DNA of 24,379 bases from a virus, in IMG/VR virus record IMGVR_UViG_3300025450_000118, positions 1-24,379 of that record. The stretch is one strand, 5' to 3'. The notes beneath the pieces were generated by a model. That model did not search any database. It was not told the DNA's origin and saw only the letters and a program-made list of their open reading frames with translations. Shown here one piece after another: positions 14,651 through 21,080 of this stretch; positions within the stretch are counted from its first letter, which is position 1; every line of letters begins with the position of its first letter. The position numbers were made by a program, and so were the translations under genes.

Positions 14651-14922
14651 ACGGTTGCACTTCTACCGCTTGCGGTTGGTCGTTTCCCAATTTCTACAAT
14701 GCGACCAGCTCTAACAAGTTCTACTCGTCGTGGTCGGCAGGTGTTGGGTGCAAGATCCAAAGCGACTGACAGTTCTTCGTCGGTCATTGGCTTGCTTCTT
14801 AGTGCGTCGAATACAAGTTCGCGCAGGTTCTTGGTTTTACCACTCATAGAAATTGCAGCGTCAAGGCTGGTCTCAGAGTGCGCCTGATACGGCGGTACAT
14901 CCCAAAGCGTTAATTCTGTCAT
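14617..14922 (-). CDS. Winged helix-turn-helix DNA-binding protein, 101 aa
   Basis: Residues about 30-90 form a winged HTH: LRELVFDALRSKPMTDEEL, NTCRPRRVELVRAGRIVEIG and a wing ending SATVWAV. This is a common small phage protein type, related in shape to MarR-like regulators, and could act on early promoters. GAGGAGG precedes the ATG at 14922. Confidence 0.75.
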   Translation of the reverse strand: MTELTLWDVPPYQAHSETSLDAAISMSGKTKNLRELVFDALRSKPMTDEELSVALDLAPNTCRPRRVELVRAGRIVEIGKRPTASGRSATVWAVTPNIGNL

Positions 14923-14952
14923 GCGAGCCTCCTCATTTGCTCTTTATCCAGT

Positions 14953-15117
14953 TTACAACGTTTTTATGCTTGGATCACATTCGCCTTCATTAGTGCGCTC
15001 ATGTACCCAATGGTACTTATGGCACTCACAATTAGGCTCTCCGCAGCGGTCAATGTTCTCAGCCATCTGCTCACCACACTTGGCGCACTTGGTTCCTAAA
15101 TCAAATATTCTTGTCAT
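14953..15117 (-). CDS. Zinc-ribbon small protein, 54 aa
   Basis: MTRIFDLGTKCAKCGEQM, then CGEPNCEC and a histidine pair (HKYHWVHE): cysteines for one or two zinc ions. The frame is open further upstream, but AAGGAGG stands 5 nt before the ATG at 15117, which fixes the start. Directly downstream of the strong promoter at 15135-15163. Function unknown. Confidence 0.75.
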   Translation of the reverse strand: MTRIFDLGTKCAKCGEQMAENIDRCGEPNCECHKYHWVHERTNEGECDPSIKTL

Positions 15118-15134
15118 AATTCCTCCTTGCTGAA

Positions 15135-15163
15135 ACCATAAGTCCATTTGGTGGACTTGTCAA
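15135..15163 (-). promoter_or_regulatory. Strong promoter whose spacer is an operator dyad
   Basis: Minus strand: perfect -35 TTGACA (15158-15163), exactly 17 bp, then TATGGT (15135-15140). The 17-bp spacer is AGTCCACCAAATGGACT, a dyad with 6-bp arms. A protein bound there would block RNA polymerase. The same TCCA-N5-TGGA core is found at 9132 and 19901. Drives the 54-residue zinc protein and probably the following genes. Confidence 0.75.
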
Positions 15164-15170
15164 GCATTGT

Positions 15171-15668
15171 TTATGCGGAATCTGAAACCCTGCGTGATAG
15201 TTCAAAAGTAAGGCGGTAGCCCATTCCTTCGCGATACCAGGCTTGGTAACAGGCTTGGCAGTAGCCAGAGCGTAGGCGGTCAGACTTGGTTCCAGCTACC
15301 TCTCGAAGACAGGCTTCACAGTGGATTACCTGCACGTCTTTGATACGAGATGTCGTATCAGTAATGAATCTGATCCGGTCATCAGCCTTTTGAGACAAGT
15401 CGGCAATGTTGGACAGAATGTGAGCGAGGTCTTTAACAGCGTCGAAGATTGGATCTTGTGGAGTTATCCCACTCATACTTCTCATCACAGCGTTAAGTGT
15501 GGGGTTAGAGACAGCGCCCTTTGTCCGAGGGCCGTCAGGCTTTGCGTCGCTCGTAGCTCTCGAAGATGCACGACGAACTAGGTCGTTGATAAGCGTTTCG
15601 TTTATTTTGTTTAGCGTGTTGAGCGCACGATTGCGGTCACGATTCATCTTGTCAGCGTTTCGAGACAT
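15171..15668 (-). CDS. Hypothetical protein with C-terminal zinc finger, 165 aa
   Basis: The N-terminal 60 residues are basic and helical (MSRNADKMNRDRNRALNTLN), the middle is a long helix (IFDAVKDLAHILSNIADLS), and the end has HCEACLREV...GYCQACYQAWYREG, a CxxC...CxxC finger. It overlaps the VRR-NUC gene by 17 bp. Possibly a nucleic-acid-binding accessory of the neighbouring nuclease; not recognised. Confidence 0.7.
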   Translation of the reverse strand: MSRNADKMNRDRNRALNTLNKINETLINDLVRRASSRATSDAKPDGPRTKGAVSNPTLNAVMRSMSGITPQDPIFDAVKDLAHILSNIADLSQKADDRIRFITDTTSRIKDVQVIHCEACLREVAGTKSDRLRSGYCQACYQAWYREGMGYRLTFELSRRVSDSA

Positions 15669-16002
15669 GACCCCCCTTTAAGAGTTCTAAAATTGTATCC
15701 CAATCTGAAGGTCGCCAGACGTACACCTCGACACCCAGGGTTTCTAATTCCGCAAGTACAACTTTCTGACTTTCTGACAGTTTGCCTTTCTCACGTTTTA
15801 ACTCAGCAAAGATAAGACGCTTTTGAGCGACGTGCCACATGGTCAGGTCAGGGTAGCCAGACAGACTCACACGCCTGCTGTCGGGTACGGAGTAGATTTT
15901 CCAGCCATACAAGCGACCTAGATGACAAACCCTTTCCTGAAAGTCTTTCTCTAGTTCAGTGTCTTTCCAGTTAGATTTGCCAAATAAAGGATCAGTCGTC
16001 AT
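15652..16002 (-). CDS. VRR-NUC domain nuclease
   Basis: Small PD-(D/E)XK nuclease, about 116 residues: FQERVCHLGRLYGWKIYSVP, the catalytic GYPDL, IFAELKREKGKLSESQK and a final VYVWRPSDWD, in the standard order of VRR-NUC proteins. These cut branched DNA such as Holliday junctions. I place the start at the ATG at 16002, which has GGAG 4 nt before it, instead of a TTG six codons upstream. Overlaps the HNH gene by 11 bp. With HNH, ERF and SSB it forms part of the recombination block. Confidence 0.88.
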   Translation of the reverse strand: MTTDPLFGKSNWKDTELEKDFQERVCHLGRLYGWKIYSVPDSRRVSLSGYPDLTMWHVAQKRLIFAELKREKGKLSESQKVVLAELETLGVEVYVWRPSDWDTILELLKGGHVSKR

Positions 16003-16369
16003 CCCACTCCACGTCGTCAAAAGTGTCGCCCACTAATCCATAAACAAAAGAATGTCTGGCTCTTTCCGCTGCAATCATGTCAGCCTCGGTAGCCCATGCG
16101 TGGACGGTAAATCCATTCTCCTGAGAGAAGGCTGGCTCAACGGTTATGAAGTGGTGGCAAGACCGACACAGCGCCAGGATGTTTTCTGGGTCTGTAATGC
16201 TTCCGCCCCTAGCTCTGGTCTTTATTTCGTGGCAATCAGTCGGAGTGAGCGTACAGCCCCTAATGCGAGCCTCACAGACCATTCGTTCAGCAAGGATCTT
16301 CTTTACAAAGGAACGACGGACAACGTTGAGCGCTTGTCTCTTTTTTGAGACCGGGTTAATCCTCGCCAT
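15992..16369 (-). CDS. HNH endonuclease
   Basis: HNH fold: CEARIRGCTLTPTDCHEIK holds the first cysteines and catalytic His; GGSITDPENILALCRSCHHF completes the motif. The frame is open further, but a GAGGAG before the ATG at 16369 sets the start (125 residues; MARINPVSKKRQ). The type is like the HNH proteins near packaging or recombination genes. Acidic C-terminus (DTFDDVEWDDD). Overlaps the previous gene by 14 bp. Confidence 0.87.
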   Translation of the reverse strand: MARINPVSKKRQALNVVRRSFVKKILAERMVCEARIRGCTLTPTDCHEIKTRARGGSITDPENILALCRSCHHFITVEPAFSQENGFTVHAWATEADMIAAERARHSFVYGLVGDTFDDVEWDDD

Positions 16370-16727
16370 GACCAAACTCCTCTTCATACCAAATAGGTTC
16401 AGGCCATACGCCCTTTTCCTCAAAAGTCTTTACCGCCCAAATAGAGCAGGTAGGGCAAAGATGTGGGTGAGCGCCCCAATACATTTCAGTTCGTTCCATG
16501 ACCCAGTGGTGACATGAATCACAGTTCCCAGGCAACCAATGAATAAGTTTGTTAAACCATTTCTGAATCCACTCAGCCAAGTTCTCGTCTGGTACTGGAT
16601 AGACCCTCAGTTCTTGTGTAGCTGCACTTAGATTTACTGAGGTTCCAGTTCGCCAGAGGAAGCAGAGAAGAAGAAGAAAGTCATCTGTTGGGCTTTCGTC
16701 TCTGTTGTCTTCCGTTGCGAGTTTCAT
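16356..16727 (-). CDS. Hypothetical zinc-binding protein, 123 aa
   Basis: Helical N-terminus and a CDSCHHWVMERTE...HLCPTCSIWAVKTF finger region at about 69-101. The rest is rich in Trp and acidic residues. No ribosome site is obvious before the ATG at 16727. A possible partner of the HNH gene it overlaps. Not recognised. Confidence 0.65.
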   Translation of the reverse strand: MKLATEDNRDESPTDDFLLLLCFLWRTGTSVNLSAATQELRVYPVPDENLAEWIQKWFNKLIHWLPGNCDSCHHWVMERTEMYWGAHPHLCPTCSIWAVKTFEEKGVWPEPIWYEEEFGHGED

Positions 16728-16904
16728 ACTTTAAGACTACCAAACTTTGAAACTCAATCCGTCCTCGTTCTTTGCTTTGAGACGGACGACTGCCGGTTTT
16801 GCTTTCTTTGAACTACAGGTCGTTCGTAACCGCCGGAGGCGACTTGTGAACTAGGTTTTTGGTTTTAGGTTCTATCACAGAATGGCTGTGCATAACAAGT
16901 CAAA
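16728..16904. other. 177-bp gap between WhiB-like gene and zinc protein
   Basis: No gene found. On the minus strand TTGAGT and TTAAAG are 17 bp apart, just before the 16727 start, but too close to it to be a convincing promoter. TCCGTC and GACGGA (about 16758-16788) could pair with a long loop. I see no U-run terminator. Confidence 0.4.
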
Positions 16905-17468
16905 CTATTTAATTTCTCCATTTGCCCTTCGTTCTCGCTTTCTGGCGTTTATTTTGTCTTTGTTTTCTAAGTAAAATTTCCGGGCGCGAGCCTTATCTTT
17001 TTCTTTGTATTCCGGGGTATTCCTGTATTCGTTGATACGTTGTTGTCTTTCAGGAGACACTTCTACGCTGTGTGAGTACTCGCTGTGCGCTTTGTAACAG
17101 GGTTCGCACTTGACTACTGGTTCGTTAGGAAACCTGGCTTGAATCCTTTTAAGGTTGATGTACCCAGCGTTCGATCCGCAACTTTTATGTTCGGGTGGAA
17201 GAACTTGTCTTTCCTCAAATTGCGTAAAATTTATACCAAGTTCTTTACGCATACGCATACGCTCGGTTTCGGTTTTGCCACCGTAAATACCGTATTGCTC
17301 ACGCCTCAGTCCGTAGTAAAGGCACTCTTCAATAACAGGACAACCCTTGCAGATGTTTAATGCCATAGATTCTGACTCTGCTTCTCTAGCTTCTGGGAAC
17401 CACCAAACAGCCGGTGAACCTTTGCACGCTGCGTCATCTCGCCAGTTGTAATCATTGTTTTTATTCAT
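16905..17468 (-). CDS. WhiB-family iron-sulfur regulator with long C-terminal extension
   Basis: Actinobacteria-specific regulator holding a 4Fe-4S cluster: C15 (DDAACKG), C40, C43 and C49 (CKGCPVIEEC) and the GIYGG turn at 60-64, followed by the basic ETERMRMRK that binds DNA. Cellular WhiB proteins are about 80-130 residues; this has 187. The extra part contains another cysteine set (KSCGSNAGY, KCEPC) and a highly charged helix (about 150-187) ending in RKRERRANGEIK. Phage WhiB proteins are known to alter host transcription. The gene is next to a strong terminator that isolates it from the SSB block, so it may have its own promoter; TATAAT lies one base before the ATG but no -35 is clear. 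Confidence 0.9.
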   Translation of the reverse strand: MNKNNDYNWRDDAACKGSPAVWWFPEAREAESESMALNICKGCPVIEECLYYGLRREQYGIYGGKTETERMRMRKELGINFTQFEERQVLPPEHKSCGSNAGYINLKRIQARFPNEPVVKCEPCYKAHSEYSHSVEVSPERQQRINEYRNTPEYKEKDKARARKFYLENKDKINARKRERRANGEIK

Positions 17469-17482
17469 AATTATAACCTAGC

Positions 17483-17529
17483 AAAAAAGGGAAAACCCCC
17501 CAGACTGGCGTTATCAGTCCGGGGGGTTT
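17483..17529 (-). terminator. Rho-independent terminator after the SSB block
   Basis: Arms 17493-17507 and 17515-17529 form a 15-bp stem (C6/G6 plus GACTG/CAGTC, one G-U pair in the minus-strand RNA) with a 7-nt loop, followed in the RNA by UUUUCCCUUUUUU. It ends the transcript of the genes at 17541-19884. Confidence 0.9.
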
Positions 17530-17540
17530 GGAATCAGAAA

Positions 17541-17822
17541 CTAACTTGGGAGAATTAGTTTCTTGTTTGCACGACGCTCCGCACGATTAGGTCTTACCTT
17601 TTGGATTTGCTCCAAAGCTGAGGCCAATTCGTTGATTGTTAAATGTGCGTGTATCAGAGCGTACTGAAGCAGCTGAGTGGTTGTCAAGTCTTTGACTGCG
17701 ACTTCTTTAGCGACACCACAAATCTCTTCGGCATTGTTTTTAGACAAAATGATTTCACCGTAGTTCTCCACAATGGAGTCCACAATAGCCATGCACGCAA
17801 CTGATAATTTAACCGGAGCCAT
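17541..17822 (-). CDS. Hypothetical helical protein, 93 aa
   Basis: Helical throughout (ILSKNNAEEICGVAKEVAV, LLQYALIHAHLTINELASAL), with a basic end NRAERRANKKL. Last gene before the terminator. Not recognised; the position after SSB suggests an early, DNA-related role. Confidence 0.65.
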   Translation of the reverse strand: MAPVKLSVACMAIVDSIVENYGEIILSKNNAEEICGVAKEVAVKDLTTTQLLQYALIHAHLTINELASALEQIQKVRPNRAERRANKKLILPS

Positions 17823-17831
17823 TCTGTAACC

Positions 17832-18065
17832 TTAGCCTAAATTCTCAGCCATTTCACGAACTGCTCGCAAACTTTCTACGAGCTGTTCGATCCTGACGTA
17901 ACTATCGCCAAAGAACATGACGTAAGCCTCTCCTTTAGTAACCCCTGCAACGGCGCTAAACATCTCTGCTGCGTCGCCCAAAGCCTTTACATACAAGAAA
18001 TTTAATTCTTTGACATAGTCAAGACCTTCGCTAATAATGATTGCTGTGGTCTGTGCGCTGTCCAT
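17832..18065 (-). CDS. Hypothetical protein, 77 aa
   Basis: Helical, with ALGDAAEMFSAVAGVTKGEA in the middle. Its ATG shares a base with the SSB stop (TGATG), so it is probably translated with SSB. Not recognised. Confidence 0.65.
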   Translation of the reverse strand: MDSAQTTAIIISEGLDYVKELNFLYVKALGDAAEMFSAVAGVTKGEAYVMFFGDSYVRIEQLVESLRAVREMAENLG

Positions 18066-18463
18066 CAGAAGGCTTCCTCTTGCATGACAATACGAGGCTG
18101 TGGCTTTGACTGAGGCTTGGCAATGTGATTCTCAATAGCCACAGTGTTAAATCGAAGATCAGGGCCTACTGCCTCAACTTCAATCTCTGTTGCTTCTCCC
18201 TTTGTGCCGTCTGGCTTATCCCAAGTTCGGTGACGTAGAGCGCCGTAAACAACCACTCGGTTGCCCTTGTGAAGGCTGTTAGCAATGTTGCTAGCAATGT
18301 CGCCAATAGCGTTGCAGTTGAAGAAACTAACAATGTCTGGCTTGTCCTGCCAACCCTTCTTAGTTACTGCTACGGAAAAGCGTACTGTTGCTAATCCTGA
18401 GTTAATAAACTTTAGCTCTGGGTCACGCGTTAGGTTTCCTACGATTGTTACTGGACTACTCAT
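18065..18463 (-). CDS. ssb: Single-stranded DNA-binding protein
   Basis: OB-fold SSB of 132 residues: TIVGNLTRDPELKFINSG, VRFSVAV, FFNCNAIGDIASNIANSL, KGNRVVVYGALRHRTW. The C-terminal peptide MQEEAF is an acidic tip with a final Phe, as needed to recruit partner proteins. It follows the ERF gene with an ATGA overlap, a pairing common in phage annealing systems. Confidence 0.94.
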   Translation of the reverse strand: MSSPVTIVGNLTRDPELKFINSGLATVRFSVAVTKKGWQDKPDIVSFFNCNAIGDIASNIANSLHKGNRVVVYGALRHRTWDKPDGTKGEATEIEVEAVGPDLRFNTVAIENHIAKPQSKPQPRIVMQEEAF

Positions 18464-19059
18464 TTCTTGGCCTCCTCTAAGGCTAATTGGTCATTGCATA
18501 GTTGTACTTCTTCTTCGGTCAAAGCAGAGATTCCAGCAATGTCGTGGAATACTACTGACTCAACCCAAGTCTTTCGCTCACTGGCTTCTTTGAACTTCTT
18601 AGCCAATGCGTTCTTCAATTTCTCCTGTGACGGAGTTAGTTCGGGGGCTTTCTTAATTACCTTTGCTGCCTGTGCTGCTAGGTTTCCGTCGTCGTCAACA
18701 TCCGCAACTAGACCCAAGCAAGCCATGTATGATCCTCTACGAGCGTACGTCACTGCCGATAATTGCGATTGTGGGTCGCCTTTAACAATGTGTAGTTTCA
18801 TTGAGTACGCAAGGTATTGACCTGACTTGTGAAGCAGGTAAGTCATAAGACAATCGTTTCCTGCTTCGTCATAAGTAATGTGCTGACTAATCGCTAGTCC
18901 ATGCTTTGCAAGAACTGGGCCGGCAGTCGCAACTACTTCTGGCAATGCTGCATACTTGCTCTTAAAAAATGGGTTCGTTGACCCCTTCGGTACTGCACTG
19001 AACTCGCTTTGTGCTGCAACTAAGGCAGCTGCTAGTTCGTTTATTTCTGGGCTATTCAT
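18460..19059 (-). CDS. ERF-family single-strand annealing protein
   Basis: Recombination annealase: NELAAALVAAQSEF, NPFFKSKYAALPEV, HGLAISQHITYDEAGND, then SAVTYARRGSYMACLGL and DVDDDG, the diagnostic ERF signatures. Length of 199 is normal. Works with the YqaJ exonuclease and SSB to join DNA ends and possibly to make concatemers. GAGGAG before ATG; ATGA overlap with ssb. Confidence 0.92.
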   Translation of the reverse strand: MNSPEINELAAALVAAQSEFSAVPKGSTNPFFKSKYAALPEVVATAGPVLAKHGLAISQHITYDEAGNDCLMTYLLHKSGQYLAYSMKLHIVKGDPQSQLSAVTYARRGSYMACLGLVADVDDDGNLAAQAAKVIKKAPELTPSQEKLKNALAKKFKEASERKTWVESVVFHDIAGISALTEEEVQLCNDQLALEEAKK

Positions 19060-19076
19060 GTTTCTCCTCGGTTAGG

Positions 19077-19277
19077 TTACTTCTTAGTTTTACTGCTGGG
19101 TGTGACATTAGTAATCCAATTATGGACTACTGACTTTGATACGGTGATGCCTGTTTCATCCTTTACGGCTTCGGCAATATCCCGACAAGATAATCCCTCA
19201 GCTTGCTGTTGATTAAGCCAACCTTTAAGCGACTTAACCTTAAGCCTGTCTTGAATAAGTATCATTAAGTTAGTCAT
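19077..19277 (-). CDS. Small helix-turn-helix protein, 66 aa
   Basis: GLSCRDIAEAVKDETGITVS and KSVVHNWI form an HTH (residues about 28-57). A possible regulator of the early block; it overlaps the previous gene by 8 bp. A second in-frame Met is four codons in. Confidence 0.7.
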   Translation of the reverse strand: MTNLMILIQDRLKVKSLKGWLNQQQAEGLSCRDIAEAVKDETGITVSKSVVHNWITNVTPSSKTKK

Positions 19278-19521
19278 TTTTACCAGTCCATTGCTTCAGT
19301 AGGGTTTCTACTGCTGAACAATACTTGCTAAATGTAACCCAGATTGGCTCATCATCAGGATCGTGGGGCATCAGGCAAATCTGCACATGACTCTCGTTGT
19401 TTGATTCATTGACAAATACGTTGCTTCGCAAATCAGAGCCATTGGCACGATAAGTATTACTAAATTCGCCCTCAGATTCCCTTACGAAATCTAGTTCGGT
19501 GAGTGTGTCAATTAGTTTCAC
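19270..19521 (-). CDS. Hypothetical protein, 83 aa
   Basis: Begins (GTG)KLIDTLTELDFVRESE; strands around NVFVNESNNESHVQICLMPH suggest a small alpha/beta fold. The frame is open upstream to 19602, but GGAGG lies 8 nt before the GTG at 19521 and the upstream residues are unconvincing. Not recognised. Confidence 0.62.
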   Translation of the reverse strand: MKLIDTLTELDFVRESEGEFSNTYRANGSDLRSNVFVNESNNESHVQICLMPHDPDDEPIWVTFSKYCSAVETLLKQWTGKND

Positions 19522-19738
19522 TTTTCTTTCCTCCCTTCTTTTTCTTTGCGGTAACGCGGTCTGGTGTGAAGTGACGGAATGACGAGTGGTGCATTGGGCC
19601 ACCTATTACGGTTATCCATTTGATAACTCCATGCTCATCAAGTGCAGCTGAACGAAACTTGTAGTATCCGCGCTCACCTTTGATTTTGAGGTCGTCGCCT
19701 GGCACAATGCCATTCCATTCTGTAATTGTGGTCTGCAC
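19508..19738 (-). CDS. Small beta-rich phage protein, 76 aa
   Basis: Starts GTG at 19738 after GGAGG. WNGIVPGDDLKIKGERGYYK, ITVIGGP and FRHFTPDRV resemble a SH3/KOW-like barrel seen in small proteins of actinobacterial phages; a Lys-rich tail follows (AKKKKGGKKSE). Probably nucleic-acid binding. Overlaps the next gene by 14 bp and the previous by 127 bp. Confidence 0.65.
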   Translation of the reverse strand: MQTTITEWNGIVPGDDLKIKGERGYYKFRSAALDEHGVIKWITVIGGPMHHSSFRHFTPDRVTAKKKKGGKKSETN

Positions 19739-19884
19739 AAATCCTCCGGTTGTGGATAAACATCTTTTACCATTGTTAATTCGTATTCATCCATGCAGTT
19801 AAAACACATGAATTCAAACGAGTTCTGCCACTTGCCTACTGCTGTCTTTCGACAAGCAAAACAAATGTGTGTTCCTTGTTTCAT
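19612..19884 (-). CDS. Zinc-finger protein, long overlap with next gene
   Basis: ATG at 19884 with GAGGAGG 4 nt before it. MKQGTHICFACRKTAVGKWQ and FMCFNCMDEYELTM form a CxxC...CxxC finger in the first 40 residues. From about residue 50 the sequence loses character and its DNA is also read as the 76-residue protein in another frame. Either a real 127-bp overlap or a missing stop through a small frameshift. Confidence 0.6.
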   Translation of the reverse strand: MKQGTHICFACRKTAVGKWQNSFEFMCFNCMDEYELTMVKDVYPQPEDLCRPQLQNGMALCQATTSKSKVSADTTSFVQLHLMSMELSNG

Positions 19885-19900
19885 AAGCCCTCCTCGGCTA

Positions 19901-19949
19901 TCCAATTGGTGGACTTATTAAGTGTATCGTGTCCAAGCGCTGGAAGCAA
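19901..19949 (-). promoter_or_regulatory. Promoter with downstream TCCA-N5-TGGA dyad
   Basis: Minus strand: TTGCTT (19944-19949), 17-bp spacer, TACACT (19921-19926), then TCCACCAATTGGA (19901-19913) close to the expected RNA start. The dyad and its flank (AAGTCCACCAA) match the site at 15143. It would start the transcript for the ERF-SSB block. The dyad is surer than the hexamers. Confidence 0.5.
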
Positions 19950-19954
19950 GGATT

Positions 19955-19998
19955 AAAGAAAAATCCCCCTGCCGGGAGATGAAACCAGCAGGGGGATT
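19955..19998 (-). terminator. Rho-independent terminator after the lysis genes
   Basis: Perfect 11-bp stem (AATCCCCCTGC at 19962-19972 with GCAGGGGGATT at 19988-19998), 15-nt loop, followed in minus-strand RNA by UUUUUCUUU. Ends the peptidase-holin transcript. Confidence 0.9.
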
Positions 19999-20044
19999 AT
20001 GAGCTTTCCGAGGAGGAATTGCCTACGGTTTAATGGTACAGCAT

Positions 20045-20560
20045 TTAGTAAATGTCTGCTAGTGCGTCAAAGAGTTGAGCCGGAGTGACACAGTAAAGGT
20101 CATCCCAATTTTGCAACCAGCCACCGTAGCGAAGTGCCTCGCCAGTTACGGCTGAGCAAATCCAAGTTCTAGGCATACGAACAGAGGGGAACCAGTCCGG
20201 TGAAATGATGTCAAAGACAATGCTCAAGATTGACAAGATGCCGTATTTAGATCCGACTTGCGCTTTGGTAAAGGCTAAGACCTTGTTGCGATTGACCCCA
20301 CGAGGCAACTCAATAATAACGTACTGTCCAACAGAATCCAGTCGAGCTTCTCGTACACCTTTGAGTTCAGCTTGGATAACGTAAACCGTACAGTCTTTGT
20401 CCACCCTAGAAACGACGCAAGCGTGGTTCCAATGACCACCCTTGCGCCATCTAAGCATTTCGCCGAAACGAATAGCGCGACCCATAAGGCCGTTGCTGTG
20501 AGCAAATACTATGTCTCCCGGCAATGGCTGGTGAGTGTCCGATTTAACGAACGCAGACAT
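20045..20560 (-). CDS. Papain-like peptidase/amidase of the lysis block (NlpC/P60-YiiX type)
   Basis: PGDIVFAHSNGLMGRAI and GGHWNHACVV (H46) open the domain; TWICSAVTGEAL (C135) is near the end. This order, His first and Cys later, is that of the circularly permuted NlpC/P60-YiiX enzymes, which cut cell-wall peptides or lipid-linked substrates. In context it is probably the endolysin or an accessory. I start at ATG 20560, which overlaps the holin stop (TAATG), not at the upstream ATG. No signal peptide is seen, so a holin is needed for exit; one is next door. Confidence 0.78.
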   Translation of the reverse strand: MSAFVKSDTHQPLPGDIVFAHSNGLMGRAIRFGEMLRWRKGGHWNHACVVSRVDKDCTVYVIQAELKGVREARLDSVGQYVIIELPRGVNRNKVLAFTKAQVGSKYGILSILSIVFDIISPDWFPSVRMPRTWICSAVTGEALRYGGWLQNWDDLYCVTPAQLFDALADIY

Positions 20561-20835
20561 TACGCCTTTGGAGGTGTGACTGTTCCCGTTGCCTGTACTG
20601 TTACTTCTGGTGCAGGTGCAGCCTTGACTGGCAAGCATCCAAGTAGCCATGAGGCTTTAGGAAACTTCTCTTCGGCAAGACGTACAGCTGTGTAGTACGC
20701 AGTGGTAGCAAGTGGTGTGAGGTACATCAAGTCGTTGGCAGGTAGTTTCGCCCATTCCTTTGTGACCCATGCCACGATTGCTCCGATGATTGCTGGTACT
20801 GCGGTACGGCAAATGTTTCTGTCCATGTTGTTCAT
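20560..20835 (-). CDS. Holin-like membrane protein, 91 aa
   Basis: Two hydrophobic segments: AVPAIIGAIVAWV (12-24) and YLTPLATTAYYTAV (38-51), then LAEEKFPKASWLLGCLP and a Pro/Thr/Ala tail. This matches small actinophage holins, and it lies just upstream of the peptidase. Two ATG codons are present (20835 and 20826), a possible dual start as in some holins. ATGA overlap with the upstream micro-protein. Confidence 0.75.
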   Translation of the reverse strand: MNNMDRNICRTAVPAIIGAIVAWVTKEWAKLPANDLMYLTPLATTAYYTAVRLAEEKFPKASWLLGCLPVKAAPAPEVTVQATGTVTPPKA

Positions 20836-20984
20836 GCGACTGCCTTTCGTTTGCTAATGCAATGGTGTTTTGTTTCGGCTTCTAAAAGCTTGTTTGGAAG
20901 TTTACCAAACACAATTCTGCTGAGGTCTCCTTTGTGGAGAATGACAATAGATTGACAATGAGAGCAGACGTAGTGGAGTTCCAT
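20832..20984 (-). CDS. Cys/His micro-protein, 50 aa
   Basis: MELHYVCSHCQSIVILHKGD, ending in HHCISKRKAVA. A CSHC pair and HHC could bind zinc. It overlaps the holin start by ATGA. Upstream lies the terminator at about 21010. Function unknown. Confidence 0.6.
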   Translation of the reverse strand: MELHYVCSHCQSIVILHKGDLSRIVFGKLPNKLLEAETKHHCISKRKAVA

Positions 20985-21004
20985 AGGGGTATCTATTCTA
21001 ACAT

Positions 21005-21044
21005 AGAGAAAACCCCTGACCTATCTCACGACAGTTCAGGGGCT
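21005..21044 (-). terminator. Terminator after the phosphoesterase gene
   Basis: CCCCTGA (21013-21019) pairs with TCAGGGG (21036-21042); the minus-strand RNA continues UUUUCUC. A 7-bp GC-rich stem with a 16-nt loop. Confidence 0.75.
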
Positions 21045-21080
21045 TTACAATGCAAGTTTCGAGTAAGAATGTTTGCGACA

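Noticed and set aside
15118-15147. Upstream start for the 54-residue zinc protein
   Set aside because: It lies within the promoter and lacks a ribosome site; AAGGAGG supports the ATG at 15117.
17469-17480. TATAAT directly before the WhiB-like ATG as a promoter
   Set aside because: It is one base from the start codon, so RNA would begin inside the gene, and no -35 is seen.
19522-19602. Longer start for the 83-residue protein
   Set aside because: The extra residues are the shadow of the neighbouring gene, and a GGAGG fixes the GTG at 19521.
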